Shown: positions 11,276-22,320, counted from the first letter of the stretch. The stretch is DNA of 64,000 nt from Isoetes taiwanensis (GCA_021234155.1 JAJEKV010000001.1:32068177-32132176), one strand, 5' to 3'. Notes: generated by a model from the letters alone, not told the origin. A program made the numbers and translations.

Positions 11276-11953
11276 TTGGAAAAAAATCATGACATTCCTA
11301 GTCAAGCTAACTGTGATCAACACAACGAACATAATTACAGTGCTAGGGGCAAGCAATTTGTCAGATCAGTATATCGCCTTCTTTTAGCACCACAACCCCT
11401 CCAGTTGCCAGATGGATGGCACCTACATGTTCCACAGCCCACTTTGTGTCGTACATGGCAATGGCTTTGGGATAGGTTGCTCCACCCTAAAGTCTCTGTA
11501 CTGTGGTGGCAGGTTATCCACAGGTGCCTGCGGGTTAATGCCTTTCGACATCGCTATGATCCTCGCATATCTGCAGTATGCCCACTCTGTCTCTCGGACG
11601 TTGAGACTCTTGAGCATTGTCTCTTTGATTGTCCTGAGGTTCAACCAGCGTGGTCCTGGCTACAAGGTTTGTTTAACAGTACATTGGACTGCCGATGCAT
11701 CCTTTTGGCTTCCTATCCCAATGCATGGCCTCCAGCTAAACAAAGGGCATTTCATCTTGGTTCCGGTTGGCTCCTATGGTCGATATGGGAGCGTCGCAGA
11801 CACCACATCTTTCAGGGCATTTATTCATCTGCACACAGTGTTATTACAGTGGCCCAGAAAAAGATATTGACAGCCTATGAGTGTTCTTCCCTTGACTCAG
11901 AACTGGTGGAGCGCATCTGGATTCAGTATCTTCGAATTGATTCTTATCATTAG
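11276..11953 (+). pseudogene. LINE ORF2 C-terminus with zf-RVT domain
   Basis: The zinc-binding region that follows the RT in plant L1 elements: WDRLLHPKVSVLWWQVIHRCLRV, then CPLC...HCLFDCP (a C-x2-C...H...C arrangement) and WLLWSIWERRRHHIF, ending at TAG 11951-11953. The reading is open throughout, so this truncated piece is well preserved. The first ~20 residues of the open frame, before SARGK, are probably flanking sequence rather than LINE. Confidence 0.85.
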
Positions 11954-12104
11954 TCTCCTATTCTGGAGAAAGTACATTGTGCTCCAGGCTCGTGCTCCTG
12001 TAGCATCTCTGTGTGCTTACACAGTTAGATGAGACATGTAAATTTTGTACTTTTTCTCTGATTAATAAACTTTTTGGCTTTCGTCCTTCAAAAAAAAAAA
12101 AAAC
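11330..12104 (+). mobile_element. L1-type LINE, copy 2, 5'-truncated, with poly(A)
   Basis: Only the ORF2 C-terminus, the 3'UTR and a poly(A) tail at about 12090-12104 remain. The stretch from YSARGKQFVRSVYRLLL onward aligns with copy 3 (KECKLVNSMYQLLL). The 5' boundary near 11330 is by eye. No convincing target duplication was found. Confidence 0.8.
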
Positions 12105-12239
12105 AAAATGAGTTGCTTCATTTGATAATGACTATAAGAGAATGTTGTTTTTTAATAAATTAATAGCATTTTCTAGTAAAATGATCTTATTCTGTGTCTT
12201 TTGAGTACTTTGCCATTTTTTTGCCGTTTTCGTTTTCCG

Positions 12240-13640
12240 TAACTATGATTTGGGTATCGAGTTCTCTACTACCACCCACTGGGATGCTGCCATCAGGTTG
12301 CGTGTCATGGCGCGTTGGAAAGCACTATATGCCATGCAGAGCAACAGCCACAAGGTAGAGTTGTATGCCTGGGCCACCAGTCACACCTGTTTAGGGCCTT
12401 GGTCGAGCCAGTTCTCTTGTACGGGGCAGAGGTGTGGGGTCCGTTGATATCCCTCACCACCTGGAATGATCTCGAGAAGGTGCAGAAAGCCTTCTTGGCA
12501 CGATCCCTTGGTTAAAGTTCACAGTTCCATACCAGATCCTACTCCAGGAGACAAGTTTTCTACCCCTTCAACGGGCTGCATTGGAATGCCATACTATTTA
12601 CTTCCAGAAGGTGGTCGCTATGGGTGATACATGTTTGCCCAACCAGGCTTTGGCCGTAGCAATGGGTCCCCAGCCTCAAAGCCAGCTGGAAGGACAAGCA
12701 AGCTCAGTGGTTCTCATGTTGGGATGTACAGGCAAACAGATGCGTACAGGTACGGACAAAGAAGGATCACAATGCACTAAAGTCGTACCTAGATGCTAGT
12801 TTCCTTCGCAAGCTCTGGGATGCAGAACATTAAGATGGCACACTATCAGCAGCAAGTCAATTCTATGCTCACGAGAGGCCCACACCAGTACTTGTGTACC
12901 CATTTGCCCACGAAGAAGCGCAGACTTATAGCTTCCATTCGCACTGGTGCACATTATCTCTGCATTGAGACAGGGCGTTGGACTCAGGAAGCACGGGAGG
13001 ATAGGCTTTGTCAGTGTTGCCACCAGGATGCCATTGAAGATGAATGTCATGCCCTCCAGATCTGCACAGCGTTTGTCATATCCGAGCACGGTATGTTCCC
13101 GGGGATACCACTTAATGTATAAGGGATACGCCATGTGCGAGGAAGGGGTCATAAAAAACCCCTTCGTATACGCTTTTTTTAAGGTCTAAAAAACCCCTTT
13201 CCGTATGAAATACATCACTAGAGATTAGATTTTTTAAGGTCTAAAGAACCCCTTCCCGTACGTATTCGTACGCTTTAGGTTAAAAAAAACCCCTTATCGT
13301 CCACTCACATGGTATATACGGCCTACACTATGTGAATCCCCCGACCATGTTCAATTAGTTGTGCCTGACCAGCCGCTGCATGAGCTATTGAATACTGCAT
13401 CCGTGGGCTTGTTGGGGTCATACCTCCAAGAGGTTATGGATACACGGACTCAGTTGTGTCCTCTGGGACAGTATTGAATTATTGTACAGTGTACCAGCAT
13501 ACTTATTACTGCTAAGGTTTTTCCCTCGAAAACCCTTCGGGGCGTGGGTTTTTTAATCCTGACAGTAATACGCTTGCTGCTCTCTTTTTGTTTGGGTCCC
13601 ATCCGTGGACGATAAAAAATCTATTCTATTCTATTTTATT
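12240..13640 (+). mobile_element. LINE-II copy A, 5'-truncated
   Basis: Holds the RT thumb and C-terminal domain. LGIEFSTTTHWDAAIRLRVMA is followed by LFRALVEPVLLYGAEVWGP (frame 12315-12515), then MAHYQQQVN, RLIASIRTGAHYLCIETGRW and REDRLCQCCHQDAIEDECHAL (12793-13122), a C-x2-C...H...C knuckle typical of this LINE type. The 3'UTR ends GGGTCCCAT-CCGTGGACGATAAAA with a (TTCTA)n tail near 13605-13640. Frames change several times. A 248-bp MITE interrupts it at 13099-13346. Unlike copies B, C and D it lacks the stem-loop before GTGGACGATAAAA. Confidence 0.85.
13099..13346. mobile_element. MITE nested in LINE-II copy A
   Basis: A 248-bp insertion flanked by ATGTTC on both sides (13093-13098 and 13347-13352). 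Copy C, uninterrupted at the matching place (read on minus around 36165-36150), serves as the empty site: ATTCGATTAGTTG against GTTCAATTAGTTG after the insert. The ends are imperfect inverted repeats (CCGGGGATACC... against the complement of ...GAATCCCCCGACC) extending inward past CCATGTG. The interior carries repeats of AAGGTCTAAA(A/G)AACCCC. Confidence 0.75.
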
Positions 13641-13644
13641 CTTT

Positions 13645-14485
13645 AAGTGGCAGGATGATCAGTTTTAGGAATAACAAATTTATGTATGTATTGATCCGGT
13701 TATGCATCTCTCATTGCTTTGAGCAACATCTCTTTTGCTAGAAGAAAAATTGCTAAAAAAACCTGTATAAAATTGAGGACATGGCGAGCAGATTAGCTAA
13801 CGTACTGAATTGCGGTCTTGCAGTTACTTGTGCAATTGCAATACAGTAATAAGGTATTAGGTATTTATAGTAAGTGATAGATTTTCTAATTACCTAATTA
13901 AAGTGCTTTGTCCGAATTGATCCAGTTTCTGCCATTTAGCGACTTTCACTTGATTTTGAGTTTACATTTAAAAAAACTATAAGTTCAGAGTGTTCCAGTA
14001 GTTGCACGTTGGATAATCTGAAACCAAATCTTTGGGTCTGCCTCAAAGATCAGAATGAAGTACCGAGGAGGTGTTGAAGTATTCTTTAAAATACTGAGGA
14101 GGTGTTTGGACTTCGTATGAACATGACTATAAGTGATGCAGTTTCAACACTTGACTTGGATAAGAATCTTCAAAATGATTTGGAAGCAAGCATGTTCTAA
14201 TCCACTAATATAAGTGTATGCTGTTGTAGGCAATCAAGTGGACATATCCTATTGGACAACATGGCCAATGTTAAATGTGTAAAGCAAGAATGTGGAGGAT
14301 ATATCATAAATTAATTAAGGAAAGTGCTATTTTTTTGTAAAATACGTCCAGTGAGCATCGTTGATGTGTTAAGTTGAAGTAAATCGGATTAAGAAAAGGA
14401 TCAAGAACTGCTTCTTGAAACTTTAACATCATGAAAATAATAGGTAGCTATGCCTAGGGTATTTAATCATATATAATCTGCTTAA
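13645..14485. other. No recognisable gene
   Basis: AT-rich spacer between LINE-II copies A and B. A short direct repeat GAGGAGGTGTT occurs at about 14063 and 14096. Nothing else supported. Confidence 0.4.
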
Positions 14486-14504
14486 GGGAGGATCAACCTC
14501 CTCA

Positions 14505-15106
14505 CACAGGCTGGCTTTCGACCCCGCCACTCAACGATTGACCATATCTTTATGCTGCGGGCACTGATTGAAGACAGCCGGAATCATCGGCTGGACTTGT
14601 ATTGCTGCTTTGTGGACTTCGCAAAGGCTTTTGATCGTCCCCGAGAAAAGCGTAGGCTAGGCAAGCGTCAGCTGGGGCTCGGCTGTTTGTGCAGGAATGC
14701 CATATCTGAGTTGTATGAGAGTTGTTTTTGGCGGGATCGGCCGACGGGCCAAGCATTCACCGGTAGTATCGGGGTCCGGCAGGGTTGCCCCCTCTCGCCA
14801 ACACTTTTTGGCCTCTACATTGATCAGTTAGAGCCCGGCCATCGAGCATGGGGGATGGCATACAACTTTTGCACCGGGTCATCCGCCCGGCTCATCTATG
14901 CGGACGATGTTGGCCTCATTGGCCCACACCCGAAGCTATGCGATCTCACTGGATGCCCTAGACACATTTTGTCGCCTCTGGAACATGCGGCGTCAATCGG
15001 CCAAGACCGGGGTGGTTCTCATATCCTCTTCCCGTCACCCCATGCCTCCTGCACTCACATATCGGGGGCGGCCTGTGGGCGTCACGCCCACCTACAAAGT
15101 ACCTAG
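14505..15106 (+). pseudogene. LINE-II reverse transcriptase, partial
   Basis: RT palm motifs in one frame: QAGFRPRHSTIDHIFMLRAL (just upstream of 14552), CCFVDFAKAFDR (catalytic Asp), GSIGVRQGCPLSPTLFGLYI and LIYADDVGLIGP (DD pair, about 14890-14925). The 5' part of the RT and the endonuclease are absent. After about residue 140 the frame is lost; the remaining thumb and the knuckle (AIEDESHTFEL, 15880-15930) are spread over other frames. QAGFRP-type RTs of this sort are distinct from the L1-type family in the window, which has QSGFLPRRSILDN. The clade was not assigned. Confidence 0.87.
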
Positions 15107-16263
15107 GGGTGGAGTTCCCCTCCTCGCTCTATTGGGGGAGGCGTCTATCCGCTTGGGTGATGCGAGTGGAAGCGCTTTATGCCATCTGAGAACAAAGTCC
15201 TGAGCAGAGCTATATGATTGGGGCCATCGGTCACATCTGTTCAGGGCATCGGTCGAAATTGGAACTGTCCTGCAATGCGGGGGTCGAGGTTTGGGGCGGT
15301 CGTCTCTTTGGCGACACTGGAATGACTTGGAGCAAAAGTCGCGAAGGCATTTTGGCACGGGCACTTGGGGTGAAACCTTAAGTCCCCTATCGGTCAACTG
15401 CGCAGAGGCGGATTCTTGCCTGCCGGTGGCAGCCCTTGATAGACACATCGTCTATTTTGGAAAGTGGTTGCTATGGGTGATGCTCGGCTCCGCGACCGGG
15501 CTTTACTTGTGGCCATGAGTCCTTGGCCGCTTAGGGCCCTGTTGGAGGGGTAAGAGAGATCGGTGGTTCGCCGGATGGAACGCGGCAGGAACCTGATGAT
15601 GCTATTTGAAGCTTGGCCCGATCGTGAAACTGGGGGAGTACCTAGATGCTTGTTTCCTTGGCAAGCTCGGGACCCCATTGCTCTAGAGCAGGTCAAAATG
15701 GCCCATTACAAGGAGCACATCAACCCCTGTGTTAGCGGGGCCCACGGCTCTACACTGCGTTCCCCGCCTCGAAAAGCGGAGACTCATTGCCTCCATTCGC
15801 CTGCATTGTGTGCCCACCATCTTCGCATCGAGGCAGGCGCAGGTGGATTGGGGAGCCCCGCCGGGCCAGATGTGCTCTGTCAGTCTTTGTCAAGCGGGTG
15901 CCATTGAGGATGAGTCTCACACTTTCGAGTTGCCCGGTGTTGGTCGGTCCAGGGCGGATCACGCCCCTTAATGCGGCCGGACGTGCCCTTGCATTTCTTG
16001 ATGAACACCGTCGAAGCGGGCCACGGGGTCATACATCCAGAGGTACTTGGACTGCTTGAGGTCACATTTGCCCCTTTGTTTGTCCGTGACTAGGCACTCT
16101 GGGGGTGGTGCATGATTTGTATATATTGGGATGTTTACGCATTTTATATGATTAGTACGGTTTGTCGGTGATTTTTGCCCGCGGTTTTCCCTCGAAAACC
16201 TTCCGGTGGGGGTTTTTAATCCGGGCAGTAATCCGCTTGCTGCGTTTTTGTATTGGGTCCCAT

Positions 16264-16277
16264 AGACCGATTGGTCT
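16264..16277 (+). other. LINE-II 3'-terminal stem-loop, copy B
   Basis: AGACC/GGTCT stem with GATT loop, directly followed by CCGTGGACGATAAAA and the CTAC repeats. The paired bases differ from those in copy D while pairing is kept. Confidence 0.65.
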
Positions 16278-16476
16278 CCGTGGACGATAAAAGTACCTAC
16301 CTACCTACCTACCTACCTCATGATTTAAAACACTAACTCAAAGTGTAATTAAGGATCTATCTTCTTTCACTACAAAGTGCATTTTTCAGTTCAGAGACAT
16401 GTTGATAACTTTTTCTCAAGCTCATTTCTGGCATTCATTACATACACTTTTTGCGCATGCATTTGTTTTAAATAAG

Positions 16477-16512
16477 GATGCGTGACGTTAAAATACTATC
16501 TATCTATCTATA
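16477..16512 (+). mobile_element. SINE 3'-end fragment with (CTAT)n tail
   Basis: GCGTGACGTTAAAATACTATCT plus CTAT repeats matches the end of the SINE at 29770-29991 (GCGTGACGTTAAAACTACTATC). Upstream similarity was not seen, so only a 3' stub remains. Confidence 0.5.
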
Positions 16513-16519
16513 TATTTGT

Positions 16520-17290
16520 GGAAATTTTCATTATCCGTGGAGTTTTTTTGTTAATACATTTAATGGCCACATTTGTGATGTTGGTTTTATGCATGTAAGC
16601 CTCAAGCTGCCTTTGTTGATGTAGAAATAGAGGGATGTAGAAACTAGAGTTCATATATTTTTTTATTATGTGAGCACAAATTAGTGTAAAATGTGGCACA
16701 CGAGGTGATAATTTACTTCGAGTTGAGGATACTCAAGAAACTTTGGATATGAATGATGAACATTTGCCACTATTTTACCAATCAAGATATTCAACTATAG
16801 ATTGGCATTGGCAATTGTTACCTCCTCCAAAGTTCCACAAGGAACATCCAGATGGATGCTAATAGATTACTACTTTGATTGTAAGAAATGAGGTTTTAGA
16901 TAGAAAAGAACATTTTGTACAAGTTTAATTAACAACTACCCTATCAGTGGATGCTTTGAGCGATCATGCACCCGCAATTTAAACCGATCTTGATAAGTCA
17001 TTAATAAGGCCCACCTTGGAATTCTTGTTTGATACATTCATATTTTGCCATTAATCCTTGTCCATACATTTCTTATATACTCAATACGAGCTTTCACTTC
17101 GTGGTACAAGATGACACAAGATGCAATGGTTGATGTTAGATATGTGCAGAAATGGGAAAAGAGTGTTGGTTAGCCCACTAAAGAAAATGCCCAAGCTCTT
17201 ATCCAATTATTGATAAACAAGACTTCAAACTAGTGGCTCCAAAAAACCAAATAAAACTATACCTTCCAAGGTCCAAAAAGGGGCATGATT
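16520..17290. other. No recognisable gene
   Basis: AT-rich. Some stretches (16720-17290, +) read like decayed coding sequence with many stops, but no family is recognisable. Confidence 0.35.
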
Positions 17291-17311
17291 AAATGCTATT
17301 ACTATTACTAT

Positions 17312-17353
17312 TACTACAAGAAATTTATCGCGGCGGCCAAGGCCGCCGCGAAC
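17312..17353. mobile_element. CACTA-like transposon end (candidate)
   Basis: ACTACAAGAAATTTATCGCGG followed by a perfect GC-rich palindrome (TCGCGGCGGCC/GGCCGCCGCGA, 17330-17353) resembles the CACTACAAGAAA termini of CACTA-type DNA transposons, which often carry such GC-rich subterminal inverted repeats. The leading base before ACTACAAG is T, not C. It is preceded by a short (TACTAT)n run. No partner end was found. Confidence 0.45.
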
Positions 17354-17894
17354 ATTTCTCTTTACCAACCTCTATGAAGGGCATTAAAAAAAATAAAAAT
17401 CAACTAAACAAATCGTTGATTAGTCATGTTAACTAGTCCAAGCTAAAAGGTAAGAACATTTAAATCCCCGAAATCTATTCCATTGATAATGCGATACTAA
17501 AGTGACGTGAAGGATTTACATTTCAAGTTTCTATTTTGTAATGTCTTTGGTTCCTAGCCTGCTTGTCTGGATTTATTATAACGTTACTAACATGTCTAAT
17601 TAAATGCACTATAATTTCCAATGATGGAAAATTCTCAATTAGGAAACTAAATTCTGGACCATTTCTTTTTGTTTACACTCGTGCAGTTAGACTCATCATT
17701 TAACGTCCTAATTCTTTCGCTTTAGTTTAGAATTGCTATGGCTACTTGATGTAATTTTAGCAAATAGCTGGAAAACATGCAGGAGTTGAACCCGCACTAT
17801 TGCCATGTGTTTTGTGCCCGTAGGATAGATAGGTGCTATAGTCGACCACCATGGGATTCCCTCTATTATTTGTTCTGTCCTTTTTTTGTTTCCA

Positions 17895-17980
17895 CCATCC
17901 GATGACAGTCAGTGGGTTTTGGGCCTGGGTGGGGATTGCCCATTACCAATGGCTTTACCACTAGAATGTCACCGCGATGG
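17895..17980 (-). mobile_element. tRNA-like SINE unit 3
   Basis: Read on minus: CATCGCGGTGACA..., an A-box-like segment (TAGTGGTAAAGCC), then GGCCCAAAACCC in the B-box position, ending CTGTCATCGGATG and an A-rich tail. The start and end (GGTGACA.../...TGTCATC) can pair like an acceptor stem. Confidence 0.55.
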
Positions 17981-18025
17981 ATGTTCTTTTTACTACCCTC
18001 ATTTTTCTTTTTTTTTTTTTTTGTA

Positions 18026-18110
18026 CATCCGATGAGAGTCAGTGGGTTTTGAGCCTGGGTGGGGATCGCCCATTACCAATGGCTTTACCACTAGGCTGTC
18101 ACCGCGATGA
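18026..18110 (-). mobile_element. tRNA-like SINE unit 2
   Basis: Same layout as its neighbours: GGTGACAG, CCTAGTGGTAAAGCC, GGCTCAAAACCC, CTCTCATCGGATG, then a poly(A)-like tail (T-run at 18003-18022 on plus). It has the closest B box of the three. Confidence 0.6.
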
Positions 18111-18170
18111 ACACTCTTTTTATTATTTCTCTCTCCCCCCCCCCCCCAATTCAATTTTTTTTTTTTTTCG

Positions 18171-18252
18171 CATCCGATGACAGTCAATGGGTTTTGGGCC
18201 TGGATGGGGTCGCCCATTACCAATAGCTTGACCACTAGGCTGTCATCGCGAT
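18171..18252 (-). mobile_element. tRNA-like SINE unit 1
   Basis: Same layout with small changes (TAGTGGTCAAGC; GGCCCAAAACCC), followed on minus by an A-rich tail and a G-run (C-run at 18135-18147 on plus). Confidence 0.55.
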
Positions 18253-18324
18253 ATCTTAGAAATATGGATGAGGGAATCCCATGGTAATTGAATAGCACGC
18301 CATCTATCATACAGGCTAGAAAAG

Positions 18325-18573
18325 GGAGTTTTTCTTTTTTCTTTTTGCTTTTTGCAACATACCTTATATGAAACCCTCCAAATATTTATATGTGATAGTA
18401 TCGTTCGCGAAAAGAGTGTTGGAGAAGTCATGCACACCTGTATAGAGAAAACGATCGAAGAAACATGCTTGTGATAACCATAAAAGTTGGAGAGTGCATA
18501 CCTTATTCGAAGTTTTAATTCTTATCATTTCCTTGCATGACCTGTGTAGAAAAATATTCGAGGAGAACATACA
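18325..18573 (-). other. Helitron 3' flank with diverged tandem repeat
   Basis: On minus, two related segments of about 110 bp each carry an ATGTT(T)CTTCGA-like start, TTTTCT.TA(C/T)ACAGGT and TGCATGA. No convincing Helitron 3' hairpin plus CTRR end was found here, so the element's end is not defined. Confidence 0.35.
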
Positions 18574-20481
18574 TTATAGACATAGCAACTCTTTATAAAG
18601 GACGTTTTTAGTCCGCTTCATTGTGTTTTCCGGAGAAAGTAAGATAAGGGCGTCTTCTCTTCTCCGCATGCGACTAAGTGCAGTGTATAACTGGCCGTGT
18701 GCAAATACATCGGTACGCAAGTTGATAACGACTCGATCCAATGTTAATCCTTGGCAGCTGTTGAAGGTGGTTGCGTAAGATAATCGGAGGGGTAACTGTC
18801 GTCTATGTATGGTCCATGGCCGATTCTCTGGTTGATAAAAAAAGTCTGTTCTAGAGATTGGATATGTGCATGCATCCTCTTGAGCTGTATCATCTAATAC
18901 TTTTACCATCACAAATTTTGTGTGCATCGAAACAACCATAACTCTTGCATTTTTTACCAGACCCTTTTCCATGTCTAATCGTTTCATAATGTGACATATT
19001 GCACCTACCTTAAGCTTTAGTTCATGGTTGGGTATTCCAGAATGGGTGAAGTTATTTAGAAAATCTGATGTCGCATAGGGATGGTCATGTATGATTTCAT
19101 CTTGTTCGGTGATGTGATCATGGCTATAATATAGTTTGTCATTACTAGACAGTCTATTAAGAATGCAACCATTGATATTATCAACACTCTTGTTAATTGG
19201 TGACAAAAAGTTGTGTTTTTTGCATATCGCTGAGTCCTGAAGAATGCTAGATGGATAGAGAAACTCAACACTACTTTCAACGCTAGTAGTTGTGTTGAAG
19301 ATATCCAATGAGACTGTGGGTTCTTCCCAATTTTCTCCAATACGATCAACAAACCGCATCAGTTCAGGATCTCGTGCGTTGCGTATTGGTTGTTCTAATA
19401 CATGAAAACTTTGCCAGAGTGGCGAGGATTTTATAGATGCGTTATATGCTGCATTTCTCCCTCCTCCCTTGACAACAGGGGCTACCTGTCTGAAGTCTCC
19501 AGAGGCGATAAAGTGTTTGCCTCCAAAGGGAAGACTATTCCGGCATAGTCTTTGCAACAAATGATGGGCGCTTTCTATGACAGCTTTATTGGCCATTGGG
19601 AATTCATCCCAAATAATGACTTTAGATGCAATGAGTAGTTCTGCTGCTCCGGAATCATGCTCTATCATTGAATGAAGTCCTGCGTTATTTTCTTCCACAG
19701 GGATTTGGAACAGGGAGTGAGCCGTTCGCCCTCCTGGATACTGAAGAGCGGCTAATGCTGTTGTACCACAAGGAAGTGCTATACATTGATTGCCTCGTAT
19801 AGATAAACACACACAATTTAGCAAGAAGGTTTTTCCTCTATCGGCCTTTCCATCGACAAATATAGCTTGATTGCTTTCTGATGTTTCAAGCCATTTTTGA
19901 ATGAAACTGTATATTTCACGTTGGTCAGTATTCATTATACTTGTCATTTGCATCACAGTATCTAAGTATCTCTGACGGTCAGAAAATTTTTGTAATTCAC
20001 GCATGACATTTCTTCCAAGACGAGGATGCAGTTGGAGACCGAATGCCATGAGGTTAGTACTATGTTGTGTTAGAATATTGTTGATTAGATGAAGGGATTC
20101 ATTAAATGCAATTGTCTCATCGTTTGGGTATTCATCTAATAGGTCAATACTCATTGATATTTTGAACCTGGTCCATAGCTCCACCGTTGGACCTTGATCG
20201 AGCAGTAACATGCCAAAAAGAAATCGCAGCTGTGTGGGACTCAATGATAGAGAAACTGCTTATTCCATGACTAATACTGACTCGTTATGTGCAGCGAGCA
20301 AGCCTTCTGCTTCTGCAGCTTGTTGATACGTTTCATATTGTTGCTCATGGACGATCTTCAACTCATCCCATGTTCTCACAGCACGATGCAGCAAGAGCTG
20401 CCTTAAATAAAATGCTTCTCCCACCCGAGGCAATAGCAACCGTATCCTACATACAACTGGCTGCCTTACCCTTTTCTTCAC
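18574..20481 (-). pseudogene. Helitron PIF1-like helicase domain
   Basis: Superfamily 1 helicase, the unwinding half of the transposase. Motif I reads GKADRGKTFLLN, a non-standard Walker A that keeps the terminal GKT. Motif II is VIIWDEFPM, motif III is ASGDFRQVAPVV, a late motif is TTFNSCQGLTLDRVVI, and motif VI is HGQLYTALSRMR. The end is at 18574. The upstream linker (20260-20481) is in the same frame but separated by a TAA at 20260-20262, next to SPTQLRFLFGMLL, a sequence typical of this junction in Helitrons. The rest of the domain is open for 556 residues. Confidence 0.93.
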
Positions 20482-22320
20482 TATGTTCTCGTGAACCCCT
20501 CTCGCTCTTGTTCAATATGGACTCCAGATTCAATTGCCAATGCTGAATTATATACAGTCAATGTATATTGTTCGTAATATTGAATGTACGTGAAGGCATC
20601 AAACTCATTATCCAGAGGACGCAGGAAGTATCGATCTAACAATGACCTCGTATTCAAATGTGGCAGGTGCAGAGGCAGGCACTTGACGGCAGGAGATTTA
20701 TTTGTTATATCATATGACATTGTTCTCCACGCTGCCTCTGTCGCTGATAGATAACGCGCCCTCAAGAAATCCTATATTTCATTCCTAGGAGGTCGCCTAA
20801 CAGTTTCTTCAGATGGTGTATGCCCTGGTGGTTGACATGTGATATTTTTATTTTGATCACTGTTCCTCGACGAGGATTCTGCAGTCGCAAATAGTTTATA
20901 CCCTGATGGTTGGCACGTGGTATTTTCTCTTTGATCATTGTTCCTCGACGAGGATTCTGCTACCACTTCATGTTGACTGTTTAATGCCGATGGCATGGAA
21001 GCCGAGTGCCTTTCTTGGGCTACCCGAAAGTTGGTGTTGTCAAATCCCTTGTAAATGTAACCATAAAGATACGAGAATACATGGACTGTGGATGCAATGT
21101 CTACCATAATGTGACAATCTAACTCATGTAGGAGAAAGGCATTGTAGGGAACCACCCATGCATCATCTATGCTCCTCCTCCTGTATTGCACATAACCGTA
21201 TGAATCAAGATGCGTTGTGGGGTTAATGTCTTTTGGATATTTGTAACAACATGGATTGTCATTTGGGGAGCACCTTCCTGAGTGTCTATGTATCATGAAT
21301 TTTTGAACCTGTGCTCGAAGGACTGGATCTGTAGGTAGTTCAGCAGAGATGATGTCATCGATACATTCGATTGGTATGTCAGGTTCAGTACGCAAGACGA
21401 GATGGACATGTGGTAATCCACGTTTTTGAAATTCTATGATTGTTATCACATACGATATGCGCTGGAAGAATTTATGAAGGAGCTCCTTCAACCGTTGTAA
21501 TATTCCATGAAAGCATCGAACAACAATCATAGGGACATCAGATGCATTTTGTCCAGGTCTGAGTCTAACTCGTATTTCAGGCCAGTCCACATTTGTAGTC
21601 ATAGTGATGAATAACGTTGGACGACCTTTTGATCTAGACAAGGCCAATGCATCTGCGACTTGCACAGAGCACCACCTTTGACATCCCAAAAATGAGGAGG
21701 GCAATATAATGTCGTTTCGATCGTCATTCTCACGTTCCGAATAATCCTCATCATATTGCACTCTCCGATTGCGAAAATAGGTGTTCCTAAAATAATTCAA
21801 TCGAGCATCTTCAACTCTTGAATACATGTCAACCAAGTATTCTCCGCATAAACGACCTAATTGGAGAAACCGTTCTTCATGCAACAATCTAGTCCTATAC
21901 CATTGTAATTGTGTAAAACCATATTCATTTCTAAGTCCCCAACCCAAAGTGCCATGTGGGAATAAGAGAGGGTATTGTAATGGTTCATACATAGGATCAA
22001 GAATGTTCATGAAGGTTGGCTCACCTTCATTTTGTACCCAAAATCCTGCAACTCGTGGCGTAATCTCAGCTGTGTTGTTAACATCCACGATGGCTGCAAT
22101 TTCATTGCTTGCAACAGCTCCCTCAATTGTTATGTATGCCGATGGCAAGCCCATACTTCCCATGGTTCGGAGGTTCCGAATAAATGGGTTTACTTGATCG
22201 AGGATTGAGCCAATAATTGCCACCCACTGAAATGGCACGTTTTGGTTTCGTGCCCGTGTGTATCGTTCCGATTCATCGTAGATATACCAATGCATAGGAT
22301 GTCCCGATTCTGCAATGGGA
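20482..22320 (-). pseudogene. Helitron Rep (HUH endonuclease) domain
   Basis: The rolling-circle nuclease that nicks and joins DNA. It begins with the Helitron-like N region (PMYEPLQYPLLFPHG, QWYRTRLLHE). The HUH metal-binding motif is intact (RGLPHVHLVLRTEP, about 21390-21430). The active-site tyrosine motif is YLYGYIYKGFD (about 21030-21065), with both Tyr positions present. Next comes DFLRARYLSATEAAW, which continues in the same frame after a TAG at 20772-20774. A stretch just before that stop holds two imperfect copies of a Ser/Asn/Gln-rich segment (ESSSRN...TCQPSGY/ESSSRN...TCQPPGH), a local duplication. Confidence 0.93.

Larger units (their letters stand above)
14488..16315 (+). mobile_element. 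LINE-II copy B, 5'-truncated inside the RT
   Basis: Starts in the RT fingers/palm and runs to the 3' end: 3'UTR, stem-loop 16264-16277, GTGGACGATAAAAG and a (CTAC)n tail at about 16291-16318. The 3'UTR (GGTTTTCCCTCGAAAACC...TTGCTGC) matches copies A and C. Copy B is more GC-rich than its surroundings. Confidence 0.88.
17785..18320. repeat. Inverted-repeat-bounded SINE cluster
   Basis: CCATGGGATTCCCTC (17849-17863) and its exact complement GAGGGAATCCCATGG (18270-18284) flank three tandem tRNA-like units. The similarity extends outward imperfectly (ATAGCACC...ATCTATC...TAC.GGC), about 45 bp each side. The left arm continues into a minus-strand GGGTTCAACTCC, a good RNA polymerase III B box, so the arms may themselves be two opposed SINE copies. 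Confidence 0.6.

Noticed and set aside
17895-18252. Functional tRNA genes
   Set aside because: Acceptor-like pairing exists but anticodon and T arms do not fold properly, and each unit has an A-rich tail; better explained as SINEs.
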